From CADEED01 sp035765415 (GTDB lineage Bacteria; Pseudomonadota; Gammaproteobacteria; Steroidobacterales; Steroidobacteraceae), in NCBI GenBank assembly GCA_035765415.1, contig DASTXR010000008.1:56976-120975 (forward strand): a stretch of DNA of 64,000 nucleotides. The letters are read 5' to 3'. The position numbers and the translations under genes were made by a program. The notes under the pieces are model-generated. The model made no database searches. It worked only from the letters and a program-made list of their open reading frames with translations, and was not told the origin of the DNA. Of the stretch, positions 34,792 to 43,401 are shown one piece after another (position 1 is the stretch's first letter; every line of letters starts with the position of its first letter).

Positions 34792-35847
34792 ATGGCGAAG
34801 AGTTCAGCCTTGCCGGGTGCCTTTCTTGCGACTTGTTTTCTGCTGGCACCGGCGTGGGCGCAGGTGGCGACCGAAGTTCCGCCGCTGGTTTCGGGCGCAC
34901 GTCCCGCGATCGTCGAGCGCATCAAGGTTCATGGCAGCTCCCTCGAAGGCAACCTCGAAGGAAACGCAGCGGATCGCGACGTCATGGTCTTCCTTCCCTC
35001 CGGCTATCACCAGGCGCACAAGCGCCGCTACCCGGTGGTGTACGCGCTGCACGGCTATTCGATCGGCGCCGAGCAATGGTCGGCCGAAATTCACGTGCCG
35101 CAGACCATCGAGGGCGCGTTTGCGTCGGGATCCCGGGAAATGATCGTCGTATTGCCGGATTCGAAGACCGTGCACAACGGATCCATGTATTCGAGCTCCG
35201 TCACCACCGGCGACTTCGAGAACTTCGTCGCGCGCGATCTCGTGGCTCACATCGATCGCAACTACCGCACATTGCCGAGCCGCGAGAACCGCGGGCTCGT
35301 GGGCCACTCCATGGGAGGTTATGGCGCCACCCGCATCGGCATGAAGCACGCGGACGTGTTCGGCGCGCTGTACATCATGAGTCCCTGTTGTCTGTCGGTG
35401 CGCGCGGCGCCCTCGGCGGAAATCGAGAAGGCGCTGGCCGGCGTGAAGACTCCGGCGGATTCGGCGAAGCTTCCATTTTTCGCGCGCGCGACTCTTGCGA
35501 GCGCCGCCGCGTGGTCACCCAATCCCGCGAATCCTCCGCTGTTCCTGGATCTGCCCATGGTGAACGGCGTGGCACAGGCGGACGTGCTCGGCAAATGGGC
35601 CGCGAATGCGCCGCTCGCTTTCGTCGATCAATACGTCGGCAATCTGCGGCGGTATTCCGGCATCGCCATCGACGTGGGCGACCAGGACGGCTTGCGCGTC
35701 GACACGGCCAAACTACACGCAGAGCTGCAGCGTTATGGCATCGCGAGCACCTTCGAGGAATACCCGGGAACCCACACCAGCGGCCTGGCGGTTCGTTTCC
35801 AGAACTTCGTCCTGCCGTTCTTCAGCAAGCACCTGAGCTTCAAATGA
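34792..35847 (+). CDS. Secreted CE1-like esterase
   Basis: A 351-residue protein with a signal peptide (1-23, ends AWA). It is an alpha/beta hydrolase of the esterase D/feruloyl esterase group: YPVVYALHGYSIG at the first strands, nucleophile Ser173 in LVGHSMGGYG, an Asp in DVGDQDGLRV, and His in YPGTHTSG. It starts 10 bases after the GntR gene stop and overlaps the beta-helix gene by ATGA. A feruloyl or acetyl-xylan esterase role would fit the cluster; the sequence does not fix the acyl group. Confidence 0.88.
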   Translation: MAKSSALPGAFLATCFLLAPAWAQVATEVPPLVSGARPAIVERIKVHGSSLEGNLEGNAADRDVMVFLPSGYHQAHKRRYPVVYALHGYSIGAEQWSAEIHVPQTIEGAFASGSREMIVVLPDSKTVHNGSMYSSSVTTGDFENFVARDLVAHIDRNYRTLPSRENRGLVGHSMGGYGATRIGMKHADVFGALYIMSPCCLSVRAAPSAEIEKALAGVKTPADSAKLPFFARATLASAAAWSPNPANPPLFLDLPMVNGVAQADVLGKWAANAPLAFVDQYVGNLRRYSGIAIDVGDQDGLRVDTAKLHAELQRYGIASTFEEYPGTHTSGLAVRFQNFVLPFFSKHLSFK

Positions 35848-37796
35848 AGATCCCGGCCGGCCTCGTCACCTGCATGCTGCTTTGCTTCGCCGCGCCCGTC
35901 GAAGCGGCCGCCGACTCCCGCCTGCCCGATGGCACGCAATTCGTCTTCTGGGAAATTCCGCTGACCTTCACGAAGACCTACTACGTCGACGGTTCGCGCC
36001 AGGGCAACGATCGTGGTCCAGGCTCGCGGCAACGACCGTTCCGCACCATCGGCAAAGCCGCCGAAGTCCTGCAGCCCGGCGAACGCGTCGTGATCGCCGC
36101 CGGCGTTTATCGCGAAGTCGTCCGTCCGGCGCGCGGTGGCGCAGGTCCCGACAGGATGATCAGTTATGAAGCGGCGCCCGGCGCCGTCGTCGTCGTGAAG
36201 GGTTCGGAAGTCTTGCGCGACTGGCAACCCGGCACCGAGGCCGGCACCTGGAAACACGAGCTCCCGGGCGCCTTGTTTCCCGATGCCTACAATCCTTTCA
36301 GCATGGCCAATGTGCCCGGCGACTGGTCCTGGCTCGATACGAAACGCGTGGACATGGGGCCCTACTTCCGCCGGCGCGGCATGATCTTCGTCGACGGCAA
36401 ACCGCTGGAGCCGGTCGAGCAGCACCGCGAGCTGGGCAACGATACCCCCAGGAGATCTTCCGGAACGCCCACGCGTACCCGCCGCGGGCCGATCATGCAG
36501 GAAATCGGCGGTTCGCCCGACGGCCGGTTCTGGATCGAGCACCAGGGCAACGTCGTGCACATCCGCGTGCCGTCGGCAGACCCTAACCACTCCGTCGTCG
36601 AGGTGACGACGCGCGAGCAGGCCTTCGCGCCGCGCGAGAGTGGCCTCGGCTACATCCGCATCAAGGGCCTCACGTTCCAGCACGCCGGCAACGCGTTTCC
36701 GCCGCCGCAACGCGGCCTCGTCTCCACGGGAGGCGGACATCACTGGATCATCGAGGGCAACACGATCGAGTGGGCCAATGGCGTGGGACTGGATATCGGC
36801 AGCCAGCACTGGGCAGGCCCGCGGATTCCCCAGGCCGGGCATTCCCACATCGTGCGCGGCAACACCTTGCGCTACATCGGCGTCGAAGGTATCGGTGGCA
36901 TGGGGACCACCAACACACTCGTCGAGGACAACCTCATCGAGTGGGTGGGCTGGCAGGATGCCGAGCGCGCATGGGAAGCGGCGGGCGCCAAGTTTCATCG
37001 CGCGCAGAACCTGCTCTTCCGCCGCAACGTGGTCCGGCACATTCGCCACGCCAATGCAGTCTGGCTCGACGTCGGCAATTCGAACAGCCGCATCACCGCC
37101 AACGTGCTGGCCGATGTGCTCACCGTCAGCGCCGCCATCCACATGGAGATGAGCCTCGCGCCCAACCAGATCGACAACAACATCATCTGGGATGTGCGCA
37201 ATTCCGAGCCGGGCACACCCGGGCAGCGCGGAGCGGCCGGCTCGGGCATCTTCCTGCACGCCTCGCAGAACCAGATCGTGGCGCAGAATCTCATCGGGCG
37301 CTGTGACAACGCCGGCGTGTTTCCCGCGCTGCGCCCGGATCGCACGGGCAGCGGCAATGCGCGCGAGCACAGGATCTACAACAACATCTTCGCCCGCTGC
37401 GAAAAAGGCGGAATCGTTTTCCAGCACGAGGACAACGAAGCCGACGGCAACCTGTACGCCGCCCTGCCCGAAAAATTCCTGGGGCTTGCGGACGGCGACA
37501 ACCTGCAGTGGCTCGATCTGTCCGCGTGGCGCGCGCACGGCTGGGACAGGCAAGGCAATGTTGCGCGCGTGGAGTTGAGCTTCGATCCGGACCGCCTGGA
37601 ACTCACGATGAGGAGCCAGGACGCACTGGGCAAGGTCGCGGTCTTCAGCGGCATCGACGGCGATTTCTCCGGTCAGACCACAGGCGCCATGCGCCTGCCG
37701 GGCCCGCTGATCGATGCGCCCCCGACCGGCATGCGCAACGTCGATCCCCGGCACCCACATGCATCGCTGCAGGGAGGTCCCCACGCCACAAACTAG
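35844..37796 (+). CDS. Secreted right-handed beta-helix protein (putative polysaccharide lyase/hydrolase)
   Basis: A 650-residue protein; the ATG at 35844 overlaps the esterase stop and starts a signal peptide of about 22 residues. Residues about 45-100 are a DUF1565-type entry (TYYVDGSRQGND, PFRTIGKAAEVLQPGERVVI), the usual start of PL9/PL6-like and NosD-like beta-helices. Parallel beta-helix repeats follow (HHWIIEGNTIEW, SHIVRGNTLRYIG, NSRITANVLADV, REHRIYNNIFARC). I cannot assign catalytic residues. Context (xylanase, esterases, a nearby pectate lyase cluster) suggests a plant cell-wall substrate such as pectin or substituted xylan. Confidence 0.82.
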   Translation: MKIPAGLVTCMLLCFAAPVEAAADSRLPDGTQFVFWEIPLTFTKTYYVDGSRQGNDRGPGSRQRPFRTIGKAAEVLQPGERVVIAAGVYREVVRPARGGAGPDRMISYEAAPGAVVVVKGSEVLRDWQPGTEAGTWKHELPGALFPDAYNPFSMANVPGDWSWLDTKRVDMGPYFRRRGMIFVDGKPLEPVEQHRELGNDTPRRSSGTPTRTRRGPIMQEIGGSPDGRFWIEHQGNVVHIRVPSADPNHSVVEVTTREQAFAPRESGLGYIRIKGLTFQHAGNAFPPPQRGLVSTGGGHHWIIEGNTIEWANGVGLDIGSQHWAGPRIPQAGHSHIVRGNTLRYIGVEGIGGMGTTNTLVEDNLIEWVGWQDAERAWEAAGAKFHRAQNLLFRRNVVRHIRHANAVWLDVGNSNSRITANVLADVLTVSAAIHMEMSLAPNQIDNNIIWDVRNSEPGTPGQRGAAGSGIFLHASQNQIVAQNLIGRCDNAGVFPALRPDRTGSGNAREHRIYNNIFARCEKGGIVFQHEDNEADGNLYAALPEKFLGLADGDNLQWLDLSAWRAHGWDRQGNVARVELSFDPDRLELTMRSQDALGKVAVFSGIDGDFSGQTTGAMRLPGPLIDAPPTGMRNVDPRHPHASLQGGPHATN

Positions 37797-37872
37797 TTAG
37801 TTATGGACGACTGATGAGCTGCGGATGTTTGCCGGCCATCTTGCCGGCGACAAAACTCAAGGAGATCACGAA

Positions 37873-39486
37873 ATGGAATTCTTCAAGTACTTACTCGTTG
37901 CCCTGCTGCTGAGCGGGGTCCTTTCGGAGGCCAGCGCGCAAGGCACCAATTCGATCGTCGTGCGCGCCCGCGGTACCGCCGGCGCCGAGTCGATCACGTT
38001 GCGGGTCGACAACAGCAACGTGGCCACGTGGACGCTGTCGACCAGCTTCCAGAGCTTCAGTGCGTCGACCAGCCTCACCGGCGCTGTCACCGTCGCATTC
38101 ACCAATGACGCCACCGGCCGCGACGTCCAGGTGGACTACATCATCGTCAACGGCGAGACCCGCCAGTCGGAGAACCAGAGTTTCAACAGCGGCCTCTTTG
38201 CAAACGGCAGTTGCGGCGGCGGCGGCAACAGCGAATGGATGCATTGCAACGGCGCCATTGGATATGGCCCCGCCTCCAATTCCGCGAACAGCTTCAGCGT
38301 TCGAGCGCGGGGCACGGCGGGCGGTGAGTCGATCACGTTGCGTCTCGACAATGTCAACGTGGCCACGTGGACGCTGACGACCGGCTTCCAGAACTACAGC
38401 GCCTCGACCAACCTCACCGGCGGCATCACGGTCGCTTTCACCAACGACGCCACGGGCCGCGACGTCCAGGTGGACTACATCGTCGTCAACGGCCAGACGC
38501 GGCAGGCCGAAGCGCAAAGCTCCAACACCGGGGTCTGGGCGAACGGCAGTTGCGGCGGCGGTAGTTTGAGCGAATGGCTGCACTGCAACGGCGCCATTGG
38601 CTTTGGCACCGTGAGTGGCGGCGGCGGCGGCCCGGGTGGCCCGCTCCCGGCGTTCTTCGTCGGCAACATCACGACCAACGGCAACGTCCGGTCCGATTTC
38701 ATCCAGTACTGGGACCAGATCACGCCGGAGAACGAGGGCAAGTGGGGCCAGGTCGAGCCGACCCGTGACGTGTACAACTGGGCGGGCCTGGACCGCGCGT
38801 ACAACTACGCGATCCAGAACAACATCCCGTTCAAGCAGCACACATTCATCTGGGGTGCGCAGGCGCCGTCCTGGATCAACTCGCTGAGCGCGTCGGAACA
38901 GGCGGCGGAGATCGAGGAATGGATCCGCGACTACTGCGCGCGTTACCCGCGAACCGCGATGATCGACGTGGTCAACGAGGCCATTCCGTCGCACCAGCCG
39001 GCTGCGTTCGCGCGCAACGCGTTCGGCAACAACTGGATCATCCGATCCTTCCAGCTGGCGCGGCAGTATTGCCCCAACGCCATCCTCATCCTCAACGACT
39101 ACAACGTGCTGAGTTGGGACACGGACGCGTTCATCCAGCTGGCGACTCCGGTCGTTGCGGCCGGCGTGGTCGACGCCCTGGGCGAGCAGGCGCATGGCCT
39201 CGAGAGCTGGTCCCTGGCCGACATCCAGAGCCGGCTGAACCGCGTGGCCGCGCTGGGCCTGCCTATCTACATCACGGAATACGATGTCGCGAGGACCAAC
39301 GACCAGGAGCAGTTGAACATCATGCGGACGCAGTTCCCGCTGTTCCATGACCATCCGTCCGTGGCGGGCATCACGATCTGGGGATACGTGGTCGGCAGCA
39401 CATGGGTGAATGGCAGCGGGTTGATTCAACCCAATGGCACACCACGTCCGGCCATGACCTGGCTCATGGACTACCTGGGACGCTGA
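37873..39486 (+). CDS. Secreted endo-1,4-beta-xylanase, GH10, with two CBM60 domains
   Basis: A 537-residue enzyme; ATG 37873 has AAGGAGA in front and opens a signal peptide (ends ASAQ). Two CBM60 (calcium-dependent xylan-binding) domains lie at about 25-125 and 130-245, each with VRARGTAG(A/G)ESITLR, FTNDATGRDVQVDYI and a Cys-bounded NGSCGGG...HCNGAIG end. A Gly/Pro linker leads to the GH10 barrel (about 255-537): acid/base Glu369 in DVVNEAI, nucleophile Glu469 in YITEYDV, and the closing ITIWGYV Trp. It should cut xylan backbones outside the cell. A strong terminator follows. Confidence 0.95.
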   Translation: MEFFKYLLVALLLSGVLSEASAQGTNSIVVRARGTAGAESITLRVDNSNVATWTLSTSFQSFSASTSLTGAVTVAFTNDATGRDVQVDYIIVNGETRQSENQSFNSGLFANGSCGGGGNSEWMHCNGAIGYGPASNSANSFSVRARGTAGGESITLRLDNVNVATWTLTTGFQNYSASTNLTGGITVAFTNDATGRDVQVDYIVVNGQTRQAEAQSSNTGVWANGSCGGGSLSEWLHCNGAIGFGTVSGGGGGPGGPLPAFFVGNITTNGNVRSDFIQYWDQITPENEGKWGQVEPTRDVYNWAGLDRAYNYAIQNNIPFKQHTFIWGAQAPSWINSLSASEQAAEIEEWIRDYCARYPRTAMIDVVNEAIPSHQPAAFARNAFGNNWIIRSFQLARQYCPNAILILNDYNVLSWDTDAFIQLATPVVAAGVVDALGEQAHGLESWSLADIQSRLNRVAALGLPIYITEYDVARTNDQEQLNIMRTQFPLFHDHPSVAGITIWGYVVGSTWVNGSGLIQPNGTPRPAMTWLMDYLGR

Positions 39487-39504
39487 ACACCCGGGCCTCG
39501 AGAT

Positions 39505-39535
39505 GGCGCCCCTCTTCGGAGGGGCGCCTTTTTTT
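39505..39535 (+). terminator. Intrinsic terminator after the xylanase gene
   Basis: A perfect 10-bp stem, GGCGCCCCTC (39505-39514) with GAGGGGCGCC (39519-39528), closed by a UUCG tetraloop and followed by seven Ts (39529-39535). It ends the plus-strand esterase/beta-helix/xylanase run and faces the stop of the MFS gene on the other strand. Confidence 0.93.
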
Positions 39536-40719
39536 CAGACGGGGCGGTGACGAAAGCTGAGCGCAAATACCGCGCACAGCGACACCGCGGCCACCGGCAC
39601 CATGTACTGCACGACACCTGTTGCGCTGGTTCCGCCGCCCATGAGCAAACCTGCCATCAATGGTCCCGCGATCGAACCCACACGCCCGACGGCGATGCTG
39701 GCCCCCGAACCCGTGCCGCGGATCTCGCGCGCGTAGTAGCCAGGCGCCACGCCATACAGCGCGTAGTTGGCGCCCAGCAGGAAAAAGCCGATGGCGCCGC
39801 TCAACGCAATGACGACCGCATGGCTGCTCGACGCCCCCAGCAGGATCAGCGTCGCGATCAACGCCAGGTATGCCAGGCTCAGCGGCCAGCGAAAGTGAAA
39901 CCGGTCGACCAGCGCGCCTAACAACAACGCACCCGCGACACTGCCGAAGTTGAATGCCATCGAGGCGCGCGGCGCCACCGTCACATCCAGCCCCTTGGCG
40001 ATGACCAGCGTGGGCAGCCAGTTCAGGAACAGATAGAGAATGAGGAGTGTCGGGAGGAAGGCCAGCCAGAGCAGCAAGGTGGGCACGGCCCGCCCGCCGG
40101 CGAACAGCACATGGAACACAGGCGTGCGCGGCGAGCGATTCCCCGGATTACGCGCCAGGGTTTCGGGCATCAGCCAATGCAGCGCGGGAATCAGCAACAG
40201 CGGCAGCACACCGCCGAGAAAGAACAGGGTCCGCCAGTCGAAACCCGCCGGCAGTAGTTGGGTGGTGAGGGCCGCGAGCCCACCGCCGACGGGCATGCCG
40301 CAGAACATGGTGGCGGCCGTCGATGCCGCCTTGCCCGGCCGGCTGATCTCGGAGGCGATGGCCATGAGGTTGGGCAAGGCCGCGCCGAATCCCAGGCCTG
40401 CGCAAAATCGCACGGCGAGCAAGGTTTCGTAGCTGCCGGCGAACGCGGTGGCGAGCGTGAAACCGCCGAATGCCGCTACGGCGCCGATCAACACCGGCTT
40501 GCGACCAGAACGGTCCGCCAGCCAGCCGCCGAAGCTGGCGCCGATGACGAGGCCGATGTTGCTGATGCTGAACACCCATCCCATCTGTTTCGCATCGAAA
40601 CCGAATTGCGGCGCGAGGCGTGGCGCCGCCACACCCATCGCCTGGATGTCGAATCCCTCGAGCACGGCCACCAGGAAACACAGGCCGATCGGCAGCGCCA
40701 CATTGTCGCGAGGATTCAC
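39535..40719 (-). CDS. MFS transporter, aromatic acid:H+ symporter type
   Basis: A 394-residue permease with 12 helices. The AAHS-type marks are the first-helix Asp region EGFDIQAMGVAAP and motif A GGWLADRSGRKPVL. GTG 40719 is preceded by GAGGAGG and overlaps the feruloyl-CoA synthase stop (GTGA). Members carry benzoates, hydroxycinnamates and similar acids; the neighbouring synthase and beta-oxidation enzymes make a hydroxycinnamate such as ferulate the likely cargo. It is the last gene of the MarR-led operon. Confidence 0.88.
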   Translation of the reverse strand: MNPRDNVALPIGLCFLVAVLEGFDIQAMGVAAPRLAPQFGFDAKQMGWVFSISNIGLVIGASFGGWLADRSGRKPVLIGAVAAFGGFTLATAFAGSYETLLAVRFCAGLGFGAALPNLMAIASEISRPGKAASTAATMFCGMPVGGGLAALTTQLLPAGFDWRTLFFLGGVLPLLLIPALHWLMPETLARNPGNRSPRTPVFHVLFAGGRAVPTLLLWLAFLPTLLILYLFLNWLPTLVIAKGLDVTVAPRASMAFNFGSVAGALLLGALVDRFHFRWPLSLAYLALIATLILLGASSSHAVVIALSGAIGFFLLGANYALYGVAPGYYAREIRGTGSGASIAVGRVGSIAGPLMAGLLMGGGTSATGVVQYMVPVAAVSLCAVFALSFRHRPV

Positions 40720-42530
40720 CGGCCCTCCTCTTCGAGCACGGCAACATGCGGCGGCGGATCCGCCGAATACAACTCGGCCACACACTCCGCGTGCCGTCGC
40801 AGGACGGCGCGCTGGTTGATCGAACCCTTGTCCGTGATTTCGCCGTGGTCGAGCGATGGCGCCACCGGCAGGATCATCGCCCGCCGCACGCAGCGGGAAG
40901 AGGCAGGGTTGGCGCGGGCATGCGCCGCCAGGCGCTGCCGCAGCCAGGCGACCAGCCGCGCGTCGCGCGCGACCTCCGTGTAGTTAGATGGCGGAGCGCC
41001 GCCGAGCACCTGCGCGCAGGCGCCGATGTCGGGAATCACGATCGCCGCCAGGTACCCGGCATCCAGGCCGGCGATCACGACGTCGTGCGCCACGGGCGCG
41101 AGGATGCCGACGAGCTCCGCGCGCAGCGGGCCGACGCTGACCCAGGTGCCGCTCGCGAGCTTGAAGTCTTCACCGATGCGCCCGTCGAACCTCAAGCCGC
41201 GCGTCGGGTCATTGGGGTCGATGAGGCGGACCGCATCGCCGAGTCGATAGAAACCCTCCGAATCGAATGCCTGCGCCGTCAACTCGGGCTGGCGCCAGTA
41301 ACCCGGCGTCACCGCGGGGCCACGCGCGCGGATCTCGAGCTTCTCATCCACGGGCGCGAGCTTGACCAGTGTTCCGGCCGCCGGCAGCCCGATGACACCA
41401 CTACGTCCCGTCTCCGGAGTCGTGAAAGTCACCGAAGGTCCGGTCTCGGTCGCGCCGAGGCCTGACAACATCGGCGTCCGGTGGCCGAGCGCGCGCATCG
41501 ACGCCGCGTCGAGCTGGTCCCAGGTGTGCTGCGCCAGCGATGCGCCGGCGAAAAAATATGCGCGCAGGCGGTGGTAGAACGCCTGGCGAAGCGCCGCGTC
41601 GTCGCGCAGATGCGGCGCGAGCATCTCGAAGCCCTTGGGCACGTTGAAGTACACCGTCGGTGATATCTCGCGCAGGTTGCGTATCGTCTCGGCGATGCCC
41701 GCGGGCGTCGGCCTGCCGTCGTCGATGTACAGCGAGCCGCCGTTCGTCAGGACCAGCCCGACATTGTGGCTGCCGCCAAACGTGTGATTCCAGGGCAACC
41801 AGTCGAGCAGCACGGGAGGTTCGGCCGCGATGAATGGCATCGATTGCCGGAGCATCGCGGCATTGCTGCAGCACATGCGGTTGGTGACGATCACCGCCTT
41901 GGGATGCCCGGTGGATCCCGAGGTCAGCAGGAACCTCACGATCGAATCGGCGTCCGTGGCCGAATGCACCTTCGCCACGCGGGGCGAAGGGCCTTCCTCC
42001 AGCAACTCCAGTGTCGCGACGATCTCCACGTCGCCCGGAACGAGCGCCAGCGCACGCGCGTAGCGCGGCGAATCGAAAGCGGCGACCAGTCCCGGCGTGA
42101 GCAGATCCATCACCTGGCGAAACCGTGTCAGGTCGCCGGTCGACTGCGAATACGCGGGCGATACGGGGCAGTAAGGAATTCCAACCCACATCGCGGCCAG
42201 CGCGAGCGTGAGGTGCTCGATGCTGTTCCCCGACAGGATGGCGATGGGCCGGTCGGCGGACAATCTGCGCCCGAGGAGCCCTGCGGTCAGGCGCAGCACA
42301 CGCGTCAGCATCTGCTCGTAGGTCACGTGCCGCCACGCGCCGCCCGCGTCGCGACGCGCCACCAGCACGCGCTGCGGCGCCACGCGCGCCCAATGCTCCA
42401 GTGAATCCACGAGTCGTCGTGAATACGGCCCGAGCTCGCGCACGGGCCGCAGGATGAGGGAACCGTCGTCGCGGCGTTCGAACTGCGTCGTGAATGGATC
42501 GGAGGTCCAACTCGACGCGACCGCGGTCAT
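40716..42530 (-). CDS. Feruloyl-CoA synthase
   Basis: A 604-residue acyl-adenylate-forming enzyme. The A3 motif is FLLTSGSTGHPKAV; the LDWLPWNHTFGGSHNVG block is characteristic of feruloyl-CoA synthase-type members; A5 is LSGLGATETGPSV, A7 FYRLGDAV, A8 GLRFDGRIGEDFKL. It would convert ferulate or p-coumarate to the CoA thioester with ATP. Downstream of a bifunctional beta-oxidation enzyme and an amidohydrolase, one base after the latter's stop, it supplies their substrate. It overlaps the MFS gene. The activity is a strong family inference; which hydroxycinnamate is preferred is open. Confidence 0.88.
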   Translation of the reverse strand: MTAVASSWTSDPFTTQFERRDDGSLILRPVRELGPYSRRLVDSLEHWARVAPQRVLVARRDAGGAWRHVTYEQMLTRVLRLTAGLLGRRLSADRPIAILSGNSIEHLTLALAAMWVGIPYCPVSPAYSQSTGDLTRFRQVMDLLTPGLVAAFDSPRYARALALVPGDVEIVATLELLEEGPSPRVAKVHSATDADSIVRFLLTSGSTGHPKAVIVTNRMCCSNAAMLRQSMPFIAAEPPVLLDWLPWNHTFGGSHNVGLVLTNGGSLYIDDGRPTPAGIAETIRNLREISPTVYFNVPKGFEMLAPHLRDDAALRQAFYHRLRAYFFAGASLAQHTWDQLDAASMRALGHRTPMLSGLGATETGPSVTFTTPETGRSGVIGLPAAGTLVKLAPVDEKLEIRARGPAVTPGYWRQPELTAQAFDSEGFYRLGDAVRLIDPNDPTRGLRFDGRIGEDFKLASGTWVSVGPLRAELVGILAPVAHDVVIAGLDAGYLAAIVIPDIGACAQVLGGAPPSNYTEVARDARLVAWLRQRLAAHARANPASSRCVRRAMILPVAPSLDHGEITDKGSINQRAVLRRHAECVAELYSADPPPHVAVLEEEGR

Positions 42531-42531
42531 G

Positions 42532-43401
42532 TTACGCGCGCTCGAGACCGAGCGCCCGGATGGCGTTCTGCTTGAGGATGAGATCGTGCACTTCCGGCCG
42601 GAACCCGGCCTCGCGGAAGTCCTTGATCCAGCGGTCCGGCGTGATCAGTGGATAGTCCGAGCCGAACAACATGCGCGACTTGAGTTGCGTGTTGGCGTAT
42701 TGCACGAGCTGTGGCGGAAAATATTTCGGCGACCAGCCGGACAGGTCGATGTAGACGTTGGGCTTGTGCAGGCACACCGACAACGCCTCGTCCTGCCAGG
42801 GCCACGAGGGGTGCGCGATGATGATGGTCATGTCGGGAAAATCCGCCGCGACGTCATCGAGGTGGATGGGGTTCGAATACTTCAGCCGCAACCCGCCGCC
42901 TCCGGGCATGCCAGTCCCCATTCCCGAGTGGCCGCTGTGAAAGATCGCCGGAAGCTTGTGCTCGGCGATCACCTCGTAGAGTGGATAGGCGATGCGGTCG
43001 TTGGGAAAAAATCCCTGCAGCGTGGGATGGAACTTGAAGCCGCGGATCACGCCATCTTTCAGCAGGCGCCGCGCTTCCCGCACACCCATCTTGCCCTTGT
43101 GCGGATCGATGCTGGCGAACGCCAGCATGATGTCGGCGTTCTCGCGGGCCGCGTCCGCCACTTCCTCGTTGGGGATGCGGCGCGCGCCGATCTCGAACTC
43201 GGAGTCCACGGTGAACATCACGAGCCCGATCTTGCGCTCGCGGTAGTAGGCGATGGTCTCGGCGATGGTGGGCCGCCTGCCGGCCTTGAAATATTTGGCG
43301 GACGCATCCTCGAAGGTCTTCCAGACTTCGTCGGGTTCGTGGCGACACGAAACTTCCGCGTGTGTATGAACGTCGATGGCCACGAGTTCTTCCAGGTTCA
43401 T
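42532..43401 (-). CDS. Amidohydrolase_2 family protein, possible hydroxyphenyl-beta-ketoacyl-CoA hydrolase
   Basis: A 289-residue metal-dependent hydrolase. His12 and His14 are in AIDVHTHAE; other ligands are in GFKFHPT, AIFHSGHSG and IIAHPSWPW, and the catalytic Asp in LFGSDYPL. ATG 43401 overlaps the stop of the beta-oxidation gene (ATGA). Homologues beside hydroxycinnamate genes, such as Rhodococcus CouO, are proposed to cleave the aryl beta-ketoacyl-CoA. That would take the place of a thiolase, and none is encoded in this operon. The assignment is by context; a gamma-resorcylate decarboxylase-like activity is an alternative for this superfamily. Confidence 0.8.
   Translation of the reverse strand: MNLEELVAIDVHTHAEVSCRHEPDEVWKTFEDASAKYFKAGRRPTIAETIAYYRERKIGLVMFTVDSEFEIGARRIPNEEVADAARENADIMLAFASIDPHKGKMGVREARRLLKDGVIRGFKFHPTLQGFFPNDRIAYPLYEVIAEHKLPAIFHSGHSGMGTGMPGGGGLRLKYSNPIHLDDVAADFPDMTIIIAHPSWPWQDEALSVCLHKPNVYIDLSGWSPKYFPPQLVQYANTQLKSRMLFGSDYPLITPDRWIKDFREAGFRPEVHDLILKQNAIRALGLERA

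Noticed and set aside
34785..35843. Upstream extension of the beta-helix gene frame over the esterase gene
   Set aside because: The frame is open by chance; the overlapping ATG at 35844 starts a signal peptide and the esterase frame is clearly coding.
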